64,000 nucleotides of DNA from Flavobacteriaceae bacterium (GCA_028279515.1 JANQNQ010000008.1:372001-436000); one strand, 5' to 3'; positions 36,516-46,812 are shown, counted from the first letter of the stretch. Notes: generated by a model from the sequence alone, not told the origin. Numbers and translations are program-made.

Positions 36516-37900
36516 TGGCTAAGGTCACTTCTGAAGCCCTTGGAAAAGAACCAATCGGAAAACTTTTGGTAAAACAGGCCGTTCCGGCTTCCATCGGCAT
36601 CTTGGTGATGTCTCTTAATATTCTTATCGACTCCATCTTTGTAGGTAATTGGATAGGTCCGATTGCCATTGCCGCGATCAATGTGGTACTACCTGTTTCC
36701 TTTTTTATCGCTGCCCTAGGAATGGCCATCGGTATTGGTGGGTCATCTATTATCTCACGAGCATTGGGTTCTGGCGATAAAGAAAAAGCACTGAAGACTT
36801 TTGGAAACCAGATCACATTGACCTTTTTGTGTACCGTGAGTTTGGTTGTTTTGGGGCTTTGGTTTGTGGATGACATCATTCCGAAATTTGGCGGAAAGGG
36901 TGATATCTTCGAGCCTGCCAAGATCTATTATATTATCGTTCTTTACGGAGTGCCGATTTTGGCCTATGCTATGATGGGAAATACGGTGATTCGCGCCGAA
37001 GGAAAACCCAAGTTCGCCATGATCGCCATGATCATTCCGACCATCGGAAACTTACTCATGGATTATCTCTTTATCTATGTGTTTGATATGGGCATGCACG
37101 GAGCTGCATGGGCAACAACAGGTTCATACTTACTATGTTTTTTATTTATCCTTTGGTTTTTCCTCTCAAAAAATTCAGAGTTGAAGATCAACTTTAAGCA
37201 CGTTTCTTTACAATCTAAAATTGTTTCCGAAATAGGTTCGTTGGGTGGTGTGACGCTGGCGCGTCAGGCAGTGGTGAGTATTACCTATCTTTTGTTGAAC
37301 AATATTCTTTTTGGGCTGGGAGGGGAAGCCTTAATTGCAGTCTACGCCATTATTGGACGTATGCTGATGTTTGCATTGTTCCCAGTGTTTGGTGTGACCC
37401 AAGGATTCTTGCCGATTGCAGGGTATAACTATGGTGCCAAGCAATACCCGCGTGTTCGCGAAACAATCAACACAGCCATCAAATATGCAGCGCTTGTAGC
37501 GACCATAGTTTTCATCGGATTGATGGTGTTTCCTGCGGAAATCGCCGCTTTGTTTTTGAGCGATCGCCCTGGACTTCCAGAAAACGAAATCGCACTCAAC
37601 GCCTTCATTATCGAAAAGGTGCCCGGAGCCATGCGCTGGGTGTTTTTAGCCACACCGATCATTGCCATTCAATTGATTGGGGCAGCCTATTTTCAGGCCA
37701 TCGGAAAGGCCACTCCTGCCTTGCTACTAACATTGACAAGACAGGGATTCTGTTTTATTCCGTTGGTATTGATACTTCCAAGATTTATGGGTGAACTAGG
37801 TGTTTGGATGTCCTTTGCCATAGCCGATATCCTTTCTACATTGATCACTGGATATTTTTTAAGGCGCGAAGTAAAGGCGACCCTGCTCACTACGGAATAA
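36515..37900 (+). CDS. MATE family efflux transporter
   Basis: A 461-residue inner-membrane antiporter with about twelve helices. The start LGKEPIGKLLVKQAVPASIGILVMSLNILIDSIFVGNWIG and GIGGSSIISRALGSGDKEKA are typical of DinF/NorM-type MATE proteins. It is translationally coupled to hemH (TAATG), so it could export a porphyrin or unrelated toxic compounds; substrate unknown. It overlaps the convergent DUF5916 gene by 11 bp. Confidence 0.94.
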   Translation: MAKVTSEALGKEPIGKLLVKQAVPASIGILVMSLNILIDSIFVGNWIGPIAIAAINVVLPVSFFIAALGMAIGIGGSSIISRALGSGDKEKALKTFGNQITLTFLCTVSLVVLGLWFVDDIIPKFGGKGDIFEPAKIYYIIVLYGVPILAYAMMGNTVIRAEGKPKFAMIAMIIPTIGNLLMDYLFIYVFDMGMHGAAWATTGSYLLCFLFILWFFLSKNSELKINFKHVSLQSKIVSEIGSLGGVTLARQAVVSITYLLLNNILFGLGGEALIAVYAIIGRMLMFALFPVFGVTQGFLPIAGYNYGAKQYPRVRETINTAIKYAALVATIVFIGLMVFPAEIAALFLSDRPGLPENEIALNAFIIEKVPGAMRWVFLATPIIAIQLIGAAYFQAIGKATPALLLTLTRQGFCFIPLVLILPRFMGELGVWMSFAIADILSTLITGYFLRREVKATLLTTE

Positions 37901-40121
37901 AGGTGTAACTGTACTTTAGACTAAACACCTGATCGCTATAATATGGGTTCCTAGGTACGTCAAACCCACGATTTGTATTGTATCCTTGATTGTATACGAT
38001 ATACAGGTCATGCCCATCTTTAAAATTATAGCGCAGCCGTGCGCTACTAAAGAGCTGATCAGTGATCGAATTGTATTGTCCTGTCATACTTCCTGAAAGG
38101 TGCAGATTAGCAGCCCAATTTAATCGTAGTTGCGGAACGTGGATCCACTCTTGTACATCACGTTTATCAAATGATAAGTGGTTGATACGCCAGGACCCTT
38201 CTAACGTAAAGTGTTCATTGATGCTCCACTCTGGGGAAAACGTCCATTGAAAATTGGTCCCGTCAAAGAATTTTCCATACTGAAATCTGATGGGAATTTT
38301 AAAAGCTCGCCGAGAACCACTTGTGAATGACACGCCTGCAAATTGAAAGAAATAATCACCGCTAGGGATCTCTATTTTTTCTGAAAACCGAAGCGGTTCA
38401 GATAGATACTCATATTGAACTTGCCCAAAAGCCGTGATGGCATCGCCCGAAAAAAATGTGGCTGTCCATACAGGACGATTGTACCAAGTGAGGACTCTAG
38501 TCATGTCTGTAGTAAAATAAAGGTCAGAATTTAACAGCATCCAACGTCGGTATTGAAACACGCCTTCTTCTCGATTGGGGTTAAATTTCCCATGATTCAA
38601 CTGCGTATAAAGATTGTGGTGCTTGTCTCGCAACAGAAACCCCATCCCTGGATTAAAATCCTCTCCCGAAAACTCGTAGGCAGCTCGATAGAACCATCCA
38701 TCTTGTTTTCTTTTTTCAAATTGAAGGGAAACACGCGTGTTATCTTTCAGATTGAATTTGGCATCACCATAATTTTCACCATCAAGGGTCGAAGCGACCG
38801 ACGCAATGATAAAGTTTTCATTGCCAGCGTCGATCATTCCGTCGAAACCGACAGCTGTATTGATGGCTCCTTTTCGAATACGGTTGGTCACCATTAGACC
38901 TATAAAAGATCGTTCGTTAAAGGCATTTTTCCGCAGGCGAAGCACAGAAAAATTTTCAGAAGCTTGGGCAGTATCATCTATGGTGATGCCTTCCGTTTGA
39001 AGGGAGAGCACACCCACATCCCAAGCGCCGAGCTCTCCAGTTAATTTTAGACCCGCCAAAATAGGGGTAAGCCTTCCGTCAGTAATTCCAATACTACGAC
39101 TGTAAAACAACTGAGATAAAACGCCAAGATTAAAATCGAAAAGGCCAGCTTGTTGCAAAAAGAACTTCCTTCGTTCAGGGAAAAAGATAGAAGAACGGTC
39201 CAAATTGATGATCTGGTCGTCAATCTCAACTTGTGAGAAATCGGTGTTCAAGGTGAGGTCCAAAGTGAGGCTAGGGGTTAGTCCGTAGCGAATATCAAGT
39301 CCGGCGTCTAGCTCTTGGTCGCTCGATTTTTCGAAGGCCGTTTGAGTTTCATTTAAGCGATATTGGTTCGCAGCCGAGGCAATCACATACGGAGTGATCT
39401 GAATGTCCTTTTTCGGTTGCAGCCCCTTGAACTCAACAGGCTTTTTTAGTGAAGGTTTTCCGTTGGCGCCAGGAATGTTCTGCGGAATTTCTGGATACAC
39501 CAATAGCTTGTTGTCATAATTGATCGTGCGCTGGGCCGAAATGCCTCCCAAAACCTTTCCGTCCCGAATCTCAAAACGTAGATTAGAAAGCGGAATGCGG
39601 TACTCGGCCTGCCAACCATGGTCAGTTATCTCTGTTTTGCCTTCCCAGATCATATCATAGGCCGATGTACCAGCTGACCTCCCCAGCGGGACGTTGTCAT
39701 TAAAAATGGCACTGTCGTAGCGACTCCCGGAAGGATAGATGCTAAAGACCACTGCATTTTTCTGTGTTCGATTCGGGTCGATTTGAAAAGCAAAGTAGTC
39801 GTCACCGTACCAGCCATCTCGCACCAAATTTCGGCGAATGATCTGCTCGGGATTGGGGTCTTTGGCATCCAAGCCTACATACAGATAGTTGTCATCGAAG
39901 GTGACATATAGTGTGGTCAAGCTGTCTTTCACACCCCAATTGGGACGCCATTCTGTAAAAGGAAACGAAGTGGCAGATTTCCAAAGCGGGTCATTTAAGA
40001 CACCATCTAAGGTGACGGCGAGGGAAGTCTTTTCAATAACTGTTGTATGATTCAGGTAGTCTTGTGACCAAAGGAAACTACCTGCAAAAATGCCAAGCAA
40101 TGTGGCGCATAATTTCTTCAT
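37890..40121 (-). CDS. CBM9-like/DUF5916 outer-membrane protein
   Basis: A 743-residue exported protein. The signal peptide ends GSFLWSQ. Residues 35-200 resemble a CBM9-like carbohydrate-binding domain (LDGVLNDPLWKSA, TLYVTFDDNYLYVGLDAKDPNP). Residues 240-743 are a DUF5916-type barrel rich in aromatic strands, ending YSYTFIP. It is probably in the outer membrane. Ligand and function are not known. Confidence 0.9.
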   Translation of the reverse strand: MKKLCATLLGIFAGSFLWSQDYLNHTTVIEKTSLAVTLDGVLNDPLWKSATSFPFTEWRPNWGVKDSLTTLYVTFDDNYLYVGLDAKDPNPEQIIRRNLVRDGWYGDDYFAFQIDPNRTQKNAVVFSIYPSGSRYDSAIFNDNVPLGRSAGTSAYDMIWEGKTEITDHGWQAEYRIPLSNLRFEIRDGKVLGGISAQRTINYDNKLLVYPEIPQNIPGANGKPSLKKPVEFKGLQPKKDIQITPYVIASAANQYRLNETQTAFEKSSDQELDAGLDIRYGLTPSLTLDLTLNTDFSQVEIDDQIINLDRSSIFFPERRKFFLQQAGLFDFNLGVLSQLFYSRSIGITDGRLTPILAGLKLTGELGAWDVGVLSLQTEGITIDDTAQASENFSVLRLRKNAFNERSFIGLMVTNRIRKGAINTAVGFDGMIDAGNENFIIASVASTLDGENYGDAKFNLKDNTRVSLQFEKRKQDGWFYRAAYEFSGEDFNPGMGFLLRDKHHNLYTQLNHGKFNPNREEGVFQYRRWMLLNSDLYFTTDMTRVLTWYNRPVWTATFFSGDAITAFGQVQYEYLSEPLRFSEKIEIPSGDYFFQFAGVSFTSGSRRAFKIPIRFQYGKFFDGTNFQWTFSPEWSINEHFTLEGSWRINHLSFDKRDVQEWIHVPQLRLNWAANLHLSGSMTGQYNSITDQLFSSARLRYNFKDGHDLYIVYNQGYNTNRGFDVPRNPYYSDQVFSLKYSYTFIP

Positions 40122-40209
40122 GTGCGTTATAGTTTTAGCTAAAACTACAAGCGCTTTTATGCGATATAAAACTTATGGTGGTCAGTCGCTGAGAAAACAG
40201 GGTAAGTCG

Positions 40210-40971
40210 CTACGCGATATTGTGGAGGTAGGTACGGCTGAATTTTATCACCTCCCCATTTTTTAGTCGGATGATGCCATCACCGTTCTTGTTTTTTTCG
40301 ATGCATTCAATAGCGTCCACATTCACCAAAAAGGAACGGTGTACCCTTTTAAAGTTTTCCTGCGGAAGCTTCTCTTGAAGCGATTTTAAACTTTGGTACT
40401 TGACAAACTTTCCGTCATCAGTATGCAAAACAATGCAGTTGTTCGAAGTTTCCACATAGGTGATTCGAGACGGAGTCAGTAAGAACCGAACCCCTTTTTT
40501 AGTGACATCAATATGTTCAAACTTCTCTTTTGAAGCAGTTTCGGAATCCTGTTCAACGTCTCTTTCTTTCTTGTTATGTACAAAGAAAAACAAGATCGAA
40601 AAATAGCACATCAAATTTACCGCAATGTTGTTGGTAAGGCTCGCATTGACGAGGTCAAAACTTGGAGAAGTACAGTGATAGATAGTCTTCATTGAAAGAA
40701 GAATTAATCCTTGTCCAATCAAGATGTTGACCATGGCCGCCGAAAGGCCAATGCCACTATGATAGAGGAAGTTTGAAGGTTGCCCGATGACATTCCATTT
40801 CAATGCACCCTTTTGAATCGTGTGTGCAATGCTGTTCCAATAGAAGAAACCTGAAATGGCAACGATCGAAAGCTCAGAAAAACATACCACGCTCAGGCTT
40901 TCCTGAAATAATCTTCCAATGGCAAGATTGAAAACCGTGAAAATTGATATGATGAGCAGTTGTTTTTTCAC
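40210..40971 (-). CDS. Membrane-bound LytTR family transcriptional regulator
   Basis: A 253-residue protein. Four helices fill residues 1-130. The C-terminal LytTR DNA-binding domain (about 155-252) shows ITYVETSNNCIVLHTDDGKFVKYQSLKSLQEKL and FKRVHRSFLVNVDAIECI. It is an inner-membrane one-component regulator rather than a response regulator, with no receiver domain. No partner kinase lies beside it. Confidence 0.9.
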   Translation of the reverse strand: MKKQLLIISIFTVFNLAIGRLFQESLSVVCFSELSIVAISGFFYWNSIAHTIQKGALKWNVIGQPSNFLYHSGIGLSAAMVNILIGQGLILLSMKTIYHCTSPSFDLVNASLTNNIAVNLMCYFSILFFFVHNKKERDVEQDSETASKEKFEHIDVTKKGVRFLLTPSRITYVETSNNCIVLHTDDGKFVKYQSLKSLQEKLPQENFKRVHRSFLVNVDAIECIEKNKNGDGIIRLKNGEVIKFSRTYLHNIA

Positions 40972-41065
40972 AATACAAATATAATTTATAACAAAATGCT
41001 AAATAAATACCGTTTCGTTAAAATATAGCTAACTTTAATGTCTAGCTAACTCAATCAAATACAAT

Positions 41066-44000
41066 ATGCGCTATTTAATTGTTATTTTGACGACAATGTT
41101 GTGCGTTTCATTTTCTTCAACAACACACGCACAACGCAAAAAATCAAACAACACACCACAATACCCAGAGACGCTCTATAGTTCGCTCGAATACCGACTG
41201 CTCGGCCCCTTTAGAGGCGGACGATCTGCAGCCGTAACGGGTGTTCCTGGAAAACCCAATCTCTTCTATTTCGGTGCCACAGGAGGAGGCATCTGGAAGA
41301 CCGAAGATGGCGGTCGAACTTGGGGTAATATCTCCGATGGTTTTTTTGGCGGAAGCATCGGTGCTATAACAGTAGCCAAGAGTGACAATAATGTAATGTA
41401 TGCTGGCGGAGGAGAAAAGACCGTTCGCGGAAATGTTTCATCTGGATACGGCATTTGGAAAAGTGAAGACGCCGGAAAAACATGGAAACAATCTGGATTG
41501 AAAAATTCAAGACACGTACCTAGGATTGCCGTACATCCAACCGACCATAGCATCGTATTTGCAGCCGTCTTAGGCAATATTTATAAACCAACTTCTGAAA
41601 GAGGAGTTTACAAAAGTACGGATGGTGGAAAAACTTGGAAACGCACCTTGTTTGCCAACGACAACGCAGGTGCTGTGGATCTGATTATTGATCCAACCAA
41701 CCCACGAATTTTATATGCTTCGACTTGGCGCGTGCAACGAACACCCTATAGCTTAAGTAGTGGCGGTGAAGGTTCTGCCCTTTGGAAAAGTACCGATAGC
41801 GGCGAAACTTGGACCGAGATTTCTAAAAATGAAGGATTCCCTGAAGGAACACTTGGGATTATGGGTGTTACCGTTTCACCAGCCAATTCAGAACGTGTTT
41901 GGGCCATCGTTGAAAATGAGAAAAAAGGAGGCGTGTATCGCTCAGAAGATGGCGGAAAGACATGGTCACAAACTAACAGCTCTCGAAGCTTGAGACAACG
42001 CGCTTGGTATTACACCAGAATCTATGCGGATCCACAGGATGAAAGCGTGGTATATGTGGTCAACGTAAACTATCACAAATCTACCGATGGTGGCAAAACG
42101 TTTAGCAGTTTTAGAGCACCGCATGGGGACCACCATGACCTTTGGATCGCACCCGAAAATCCGAAACGAATGATCATTGGAGATGATGGCGGAGCCCAAG
42201 TGTCTTATGACGGGGGTGAAACCTGGAGTACCTATCACAACCAGCCGACCTCACAATTTTACAGGGTTACTACCGACAATCATTTTCCGTATCGCATCTA
42301 TGCGGCGCAACAAGATAATTCGACCATTCGTATCAGTCATCGCAGTGATGGCGGAAGCATCGGTGAAAATGACTGGGAACGTACTGCAGGAGGTGAGTCT
42401 GCACACATTGCGGTGGATCCAAAGGACAATGATGTTGTCTATGGCGGAAGCTATGGAGGGTTCTTGACACGCATAAATCACAAAACAGGAACCGTACGTG
42501 CGATCAATGTATGGCCAGACAACCCAATGGGATATGGTGCCGAAGGAATGAAGTACCGCTTTCAGTGGAACTTCCCGATCATTTTTAGCAAGCACAACCC
42601 GAACAAATTATATACGTTTTCGCAGCATGTACATGTGACTGAAAACGAAGGACAAAGTTGGAAGATCATTAGTCCAGATCTAACACGAAACGATCCCGAA
42701 AAACTGAAATCTTCAGGCGGACCGATTACACAGGATAACACAGGAGTTGAATATTACTGTACCATTTTCGCAGCCAATGAGAGTCCGTTGCAAGAGGGCT
42801 TAATTTGGGTAGGAAGCGATGACGGTTTGGTGCATGTAACACGTAATGGTGGACAATCTTGGGATAATGTCACGCCCAAAGGAGCACCAAAATGGTTGAT
42901 GATCAATAGCATTGAACCATCGCCTTTTGATGCAGGAACTTGCTATGTCGCAGGAACGCTTTACAAAACAGGGGATTTTGCTCCATACTTATACAAAACC
43001 ACTGATTATGGACAAACCTGGACCAAGATCACTAACGGAATTGATGGAGAGCATTTCACCAGAGCACTACGCGCCGATCCGAAACGAAAAGGACTCCTTT
43101 ACGCCGGAACAGAAACAGGTATGTATGTTTCCTTCAATGACGGTCAACGTTGGGAGAAGTTTCAGTTGAATCTGCCAATTGTTCCGATTACCGACTTGGC
43201 AATAAAGGATAACAACCTTGTGGTGGCGACCCAAGGAAGAAGCCTGTGGATCATTGATGATCTAACGGTCCTACATCAGCTAGCCGGCGGAATGAAGAAT
43301 CAAGAAGCTGTATTGTTCAAGCCGAAAAAGACCTATCGAACCAAAGGGAGCGGAGGGCGTAAGTCAAAAACGGCCGGAACCAACCATCCGAATGGAGTGG
43401 TTACACATTTCTATTTGAAGGACTACGACAAAAAGAAGGACACCGTCTCATTGACCTATTTTGATAGCAAAGGAGATACCATTAAAAGCTTCAGCAACAA
43501 AGGGAAAGAAGACAAATTAGCCAAGCTTAAAAAAGGCGGAAACACCTTTGTCTGGAATACACGTTATCAAGGAGCCGAGCGTCTAAAAGGAATGATTCTT
43601 TGGTGGGCAAACTTGAATGGAGCCAAAGCCGTGCCAGGTAACTACAAAGTAAGCCTGAAGGTCAATGGAAAAGAGCAATCACAAGCGTTTACCATCGTAC
43701 CAGATCCAAGAGCAGAAGTGTCTGTGGGAGATATGCAGCGTCAATTCGACTTTGTAAAAAGTGTGAATGAAACGGTAGACAAGGCCCACAAATCAATCAA
43801 GAAGATTCGAAAGGTCAATGAGCAATTGGGAGCTTTTGCCAAACAATATAAAGACAATGAGCAAGTAGCCAATCTGGTCAAAAAGGCCAAAGAAATGAAA
43901 AAACAACTTACCGAGGTTGAAGAAGCGCTTTACCAAACCAAGAACAGAAGTCGTCAAGACCCATTGAACTTTCCGATCAGGCTTACGAACAAGTTAGGGC

Positions 44001-44188
44001 ATCTCAATAGCTTGGTGACCATCGATGATTTTCCTCCGACAGATCAAGATATTGCCGTGAAAAATGAAATGACCAGAAAGATTAATGAGCAACTAGACAA
44101 GTTTGATAAAGTAGTGAGTGATGAGGTGGCTAAATTCAACGAAGAGTTCAATGCATTAAAGCTGAATTACTTGTTTGTAGAAGACTAA
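41066..44188 (+). CDS. Secreted VPS10/sortilin-type multi-Asp-box propeller protein
   Basis: A 1040-residue exported protein. The signal peptide ends STTHAQ. The first 750 residues carry at least eleven Asp-box motifs of the form S/T-x-D-x-G-x-T-W (STDGGKTWKR, SEDGGKTWSQ, SYDGGETWST and others), indicating two beta-propellers as in BNR/sortilin-like proteins. A later region (about 800-900) is Ig-like, and the C-terminal 140 residues are Lys/Glu-rich helix. Such proteins are often called glycosyl hydrolases, but I see no glycosidase catalytic set. Confidence 0.88.
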   Translation: MRYLIVILTTMLCVSFSSTTHAQRKKSNNTPQYPETLYSSLEYRLLGPFRGGRSAAVTGVPGKPNLFYFGATGGGIWKTEDGGRTWGNISDGFFGGSIGAITVAKSDNNVMYAGGGEKTVRGNVSSGYGIWKSEDAGKTWKQSGLKNSRHVPRIAVHPTDHSIVFAAVLGNIYKPTSERGVYKSTDGGKTWKRTLFANDNAGAVDLIIDPTNPRILYASTWRVQRTPYSLSSGGEGSALWKSTDSGETWTEISKNEGFPEGTLGIMGVTVSPANSERVWAIVENEKKGGVYRSEDGGKTWSQTNSSRSLRQRAWYYTRIYADPQDESVVYVVNVNYHKSTDGGKTFSSFRAPHGDHHDLWIAPENPKRMIIGDDGGAQVSYDGGETWSTYHNQPTSQFYRVTTDNHFPYRIYAAQQDNSTIRISHRSDGGSIGENDWERTAGGESAHIAVDPKDNDVVYGGSYGGFLTRINHKTGTVRAINVWPDNPMGYGAEGMKYRFQWNFPIIFSKHNPNKLYTFSQHVHVTENEGQSWKIISPDLTRNDPEKLKSSGGPITQDNTGVEYYCTIFAANESPLQEGLIWVGSDDGLVHVTRNGGQSWDNVTPKGAPKWLMINSIEPSPFDAGTCYVAGTLYKTGDFAPYLYKTTDYGQTWTKITNGIDGEHFTRALRADPKRKGLLYAGTETGMYVSFNDGQRWEKFQLNLPIVPITDLAIKDNNLVVATQGRSLWIIDDLTVLHQLAGGMKNQEAVLFKPKKTYRTKGSGGRKSKTAGTNHPNGVVTHFYLKDYDKKKDTVSLTYFDSKGDTIKSFSNKGKEDKLAKLKKGGNTFVWNTRYQGAERLKGMILWWANLNGAKAVPGNYKVSLKVNGKEQSQAFTIVPDPRAEVSVGDMQRQFDFVKSVNETVDKAHKSIKKIRKVNEQLGAFAKQYKDNEQVANLVKKAKEMKKQLTEVEEALYQTKNRSRQDPLNFPIRLTNKLGHLNSLVTIDDFPPTDQDIAVKNEMTRKINEQLDKFDKVVSDEVAKFNEEFNALKLNYLFVED

Positions 44189-44217
44189 AATTGATATATT
44201 TATAAAAAGTTTGAGTC

Positions 44218-44460
44218 ATGAGTGATTTGGAGGCAAAGAAGCTGATTGTCCTTGAACGATTGGCAAATGATCAAAGAGAGGATATTTTTGATCGAATCAT
44301 CGCGTTATTAGACAGTAATCGAGGTCAAGAGGAAAGCAAAGTCCCAGATGAACATTATAACCTTTTAATGGAGGACAGGGAGAAATATCTTCGTGGCGAA
44401 TTAGAAACGCAAACTTGGGAGGAAGTGAAATCGAAACTTACTAAAAAATATGGGCTATGA
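44218..44460 (+). CDS. Antitoxin-like addiction module protein
   Basis: An 80-residue acidic protein ending in a conserved tail (YLRGELETQTWEEVKSKLTKKYG), as seen in addiction-module antitoxins that pair with RelE/ParE toxins. It precedes and overlaps the toxin gene by 11 bp, the standard antitoxin-first layout. A one-mismatch -7 box (TATATTTA) lies about 20 bp before the ATG. Confidence 0.85.
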   Translation: MSDLEAKKLIVLERLANDQREDIFDRIIALLDSNRGQEESKVPDEHYNLLMEDREKYLRGELETQTWEEVKSKLTKKYGL

Positions 44461-44740
44461 TCTTATCATTAGCCCAAGAGCCGAAATTGAAATTGAGAAC
44501 GCCGCAGATTGGTATAAAAATAAACAATATGGAATAGAAAAGCGGTTTTTACAACTAATAGCACTTCACTTAAAAGGGATTCGGAAGAACCCGTATATGT
44601 ATCCAATTAAACATGTGATTTTACGAGAATGTGTTATGCGTCCGTTTCCATTTCTCATAATCTATAGTGTTGAAAATAATAATTCGATTATTGTTCATTC
44701 TGTCTTCAACACCCATCAAAACCCAACAAAGAAACCATAG
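44450..44740 (+). CDS. RelE/ParE family toxin
   Basis: A 96-residue protein of the RelE/ParE superfamily (ISPRAEIEIENAADWYKNKQYGIEKRFLQLI at the start, then the beta-strands RPFPFLIIYSVENNNSIIVHSVFNTHQNP). The family acts as ribosome-dependent mRNA interferases or gyrase poisons; which applies here cannot be read from sequence. It overlaps the antitoxin by 11 bp, and its stop is 1 bp from the hemJ start. Confidence 0.88.
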   Translation: MGYDLIISPRAEIEIENAADWYKNKQYGIEKRFLQLIALHLKGIRKNPYMYPIKHVILRECVMRPFPFLIIYSVENNNSIIVHSVFNTHQNPTKKP

Positions 44741-44741
44741 A

Positions 44742-45293
44742 ATGCTCGAATACTATCCATACATCAAAGCCCTTCACCTGATCTTTGTGGTCACATGGTT
44801 TGCAGGACTTTTCTATATTCCTCGATTGTTTGTCTACCAGATTGAAGCTTCGCAGAAGCCTTCCCCCGAAAGGGAAATCATAGGAAAGCAACTAAAGTTG
44901 ATGGCCAAACGTCTGTGGTTTATCATTACATGGCCCTCCCTCTTTTTAGCGAGCATCTTTGCCTTTTGGATGTTGTATTTGATGCCTTCCTGGGTAGACC
45001 AACCTTGGATGCAGGTCAAATTGATCTTCGTCGGATTGTTATACGCCTACCATTTTAAATGCCATCAGATCTACAAACAACTACAGCAGGATGTGATTAA
45101 ATATACCTCGCGTTTTATGCGCATCTGGAACGAAGGCTCAACCATTATTTTGTTTTCGGTGGTGTTCTTGGTTGTGGTAAGGGACGCGATCAACTGGATC
45201 TATGGCGTTGTAGGTATTGTGCTTTTGTCAATACTTCTCATGCTAGGAATCAAACTGTACAAACGCATCAGAGACAAAAACCCAGATGCTTAG
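44742..45293 (+). CDS. hemJ: Protoporphyrinogen oxidase HemJ (CopD-like membrane protein)
   Basis: A 183-residue inner-membrane protein with about four or five helices. MLEYYPYIKALHLIFVVTWFAGLFYIPRLF contains the conserved N-terminal histidine (H12), and KLIFVGLLYAYHFKCH and RIWNEG are HemJ-typical. HemJ oxidises protoporphyrinogen IX to protoporphyrin IX, the step between hemF and hemH, and no hemG or hemY is present in the window. I choose the ATG at 44742, 1 bp after the toxin stop; the longer frame runs inside the toxin gene. Confidence 0.9.
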   Translation: MLEYYPYIKALHLIFVVTWFAGLFYIPRLFVYQIEASQKPSPEREIIGKQLKLMAKRLWFIITWPSLFLASIFAFWMLYLMPSWVDQPWMQVKLIFVGLLYAYHFKCHQIYKQLQQDVIKYTSRFMRIWNEGSTIILFSVVFLVVVRDAINWIYGVVGIVLLSILLMLGIKLYKRIRDKNPDA

Positions 45294-45363
45294 ATAAACG
45301 CTTTCTTAGGCGGCACCTTTGGCTTGATTATTGTTATATTTACCGAAGTTAATACGCTGTATA

Positions 45364-46812
45364 GTGCTCAGAAATCTTTCGTTACGTTCCCGAATATTTA
45401 TTGCCATGACCCTTTTGGTCATTTTGGCTTCTGTATTGATAGCCGGAATCACGATCTATCAATATCGTGAGCAATCTAAAGACTACCATCGTGATAAATT
45501 GACACGTAAAGAAGCGCAGCTAAAAACAAGTGTCGATTATGTACTGCAACGGACCACCTATCCCGTAGATACCGAGAACTTACCGTTGATCTTCAAAGAT
45601 GAGATTTATCGTATAGCCGATGTGCAGAACATTGATTTTAATATCTATGATCTAGATGGAACCCTCTTGAAGTCATCTCATGTTACTTTTGACGAGGACA
45701 CCGAAAACAAGTGCCTCGAAGCCGAAATCTTGAACAATCTGGCTTTTAGTTCTGATAAGAGATATGTAGAGAAGCAAGTGACCACTGGTGGAGACCGACA
45801 GTATTCGTATGTCTACATAACCGATGCTGTATTTAAGCCTATTGGGATATTAAACCTTCGTTATATTGAGGACGATTCGTTCAATGACAAAGAGCTAAGC
45901 GAATTTTTGAAACGTTTGGGGGCAGCGTATTTGGTAATGCTTTTGATTGCGGTGGCCTTGGCGTATTTGATCTCGAAATATATTACTCGATCGCTTAAGT
46001 CCATTAGTGAAAAGATGGATCAGGTACGATTGCACAAACGCAATGAGAAGATTATTCTCAAAGATCCAAGTGGAGAGATCAACAACTTGGTCAGTGCCTA
46101 CAATACTATGGTGGATGAATTAGAGGAAAGTGCGGTAAAATTAGCCCGAAGTGAGCGTGAACAAGCATGGAGAGAAATGGCAAAACAAGTGGCCCATGAG
46201 ATCAAGAATCCGTTGACACCGATGCGACTCAGTGTACAAAGTTTTCAGCGCAAATTTGACCCCGAAGATCCAAGCGTTCATCAAAAAGTAGAAGAATATA
46301 GCGAAACATTGATACAACAGATCGATACGATGAGCTCGATCGCTTCGGCTTTTTCTAATTTCGCCAAGATGCCTGCGCAACAAAACGAAACACTTAATGT
46401 GGTGAACATTACGCGCTTAGCTCTGGATATCTTTAATGAAGGTTACATTTACTTCTCTTCGACCAATGATGAGATCATCGCCAAATTTGATCGTACGCAA
46501 TTGATACGAGTGATAACGAATTTGGTGAAGAACGCGATTCAGGCCATTCCTGAAGATACGGTACCTAAGATCATGGTAAGCGTCACAGAACTCAATGGAA
46601 ATGTAGAAATTTCAGTGGCCGACAACGGTGTGGGAATCTCCGATGAAAACAAAGACAAGGTCTTCGAGCCCAAGTTTACTACTAAGACCAGTGGGATGGG
46701 ATTGGGCCTCGGAATGGTGAAAAACATCGTGGAAACTTACCAAGGAAGTATTACCTTTACTTCGCAAAAAGGAAAGGGCACCATTTTTAGGGTTTCTTTC
46801 CCCAAAGAATAA
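45364..46812 (+). CDS. NtrY-like membrane sensor histidine kinase
   Basis: A 482-residue kinase if started at GTG 45364 (reads LRNLSLRSRIFIAM...); a TTG at 45331 is an alternative. Helix 1 (about 8-32), an extracytoplasmic sensor region of about 150 residues, helix 2, HAMP, HisKA with the phospho-acceptor in MAKQVAHEIKNPLTPMRL, and an HATPase with RVITNLVKNAIQAIP, ADNGVGIS and GLGLGMVKNIV follow in order. All kinase boxes are intact. No response regulator is adjacent. It is followed 15 bp later by a crotonase gene. Confidence 0.9.
   Translation: MLRNLSLRSRIFIAMTLLVILASVLIAGITIYQYREQSKDYHRDKLTRKEAQLKTSVDYVLQRTTYPVDTENLPLIFKDEIYRIADVQNIDFNIYDLDGTLLKSSHVTFDEDTENKCLEAEILNNLAFSSDKRYVEKQVTTGGDRQYSYVYITDAVFKPIGILNLRYIEDDSFNDKELSEFLKRLGAAYLVMLLIAVALAYLISKYITRSLKSISEKMDQVRLHKRNEKIILKDPSGEINNLVSAYNTMVDELEESAVKLARSEREQAWREMAKQVAHEIKNPLTPMRLSVQSFQRKFDPEDPSVHQKVEEYSETLIQQIDTMSSIASAFSNFAKMPAQQNETLNVVNITRLALDIFNEGYIYFSSTNDEIIAKFDRTQLIRVITNLVKNAIQAIPEDTVPKIMVSVTELNGNVEISVADNGVGISDENKDKVFEPKFTTKTSGMGLGLGMVKNIVETYQGSITFTSQKGKGTIFRVSFPKE

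Noticed and set aside
36493-36921. 142-codon minus-strand frame over the start of the MATE gene
   Set aside because: It is antisense to a clear transporter and has a biased, non-folding composition.
41066-44188. Sialidase or other glycoside hydrolase
   Set aside because: Asp-boxes are abundant, but I see no sialidase arginine triad or FRIP-type motif, so only a propeller protein is claimed.
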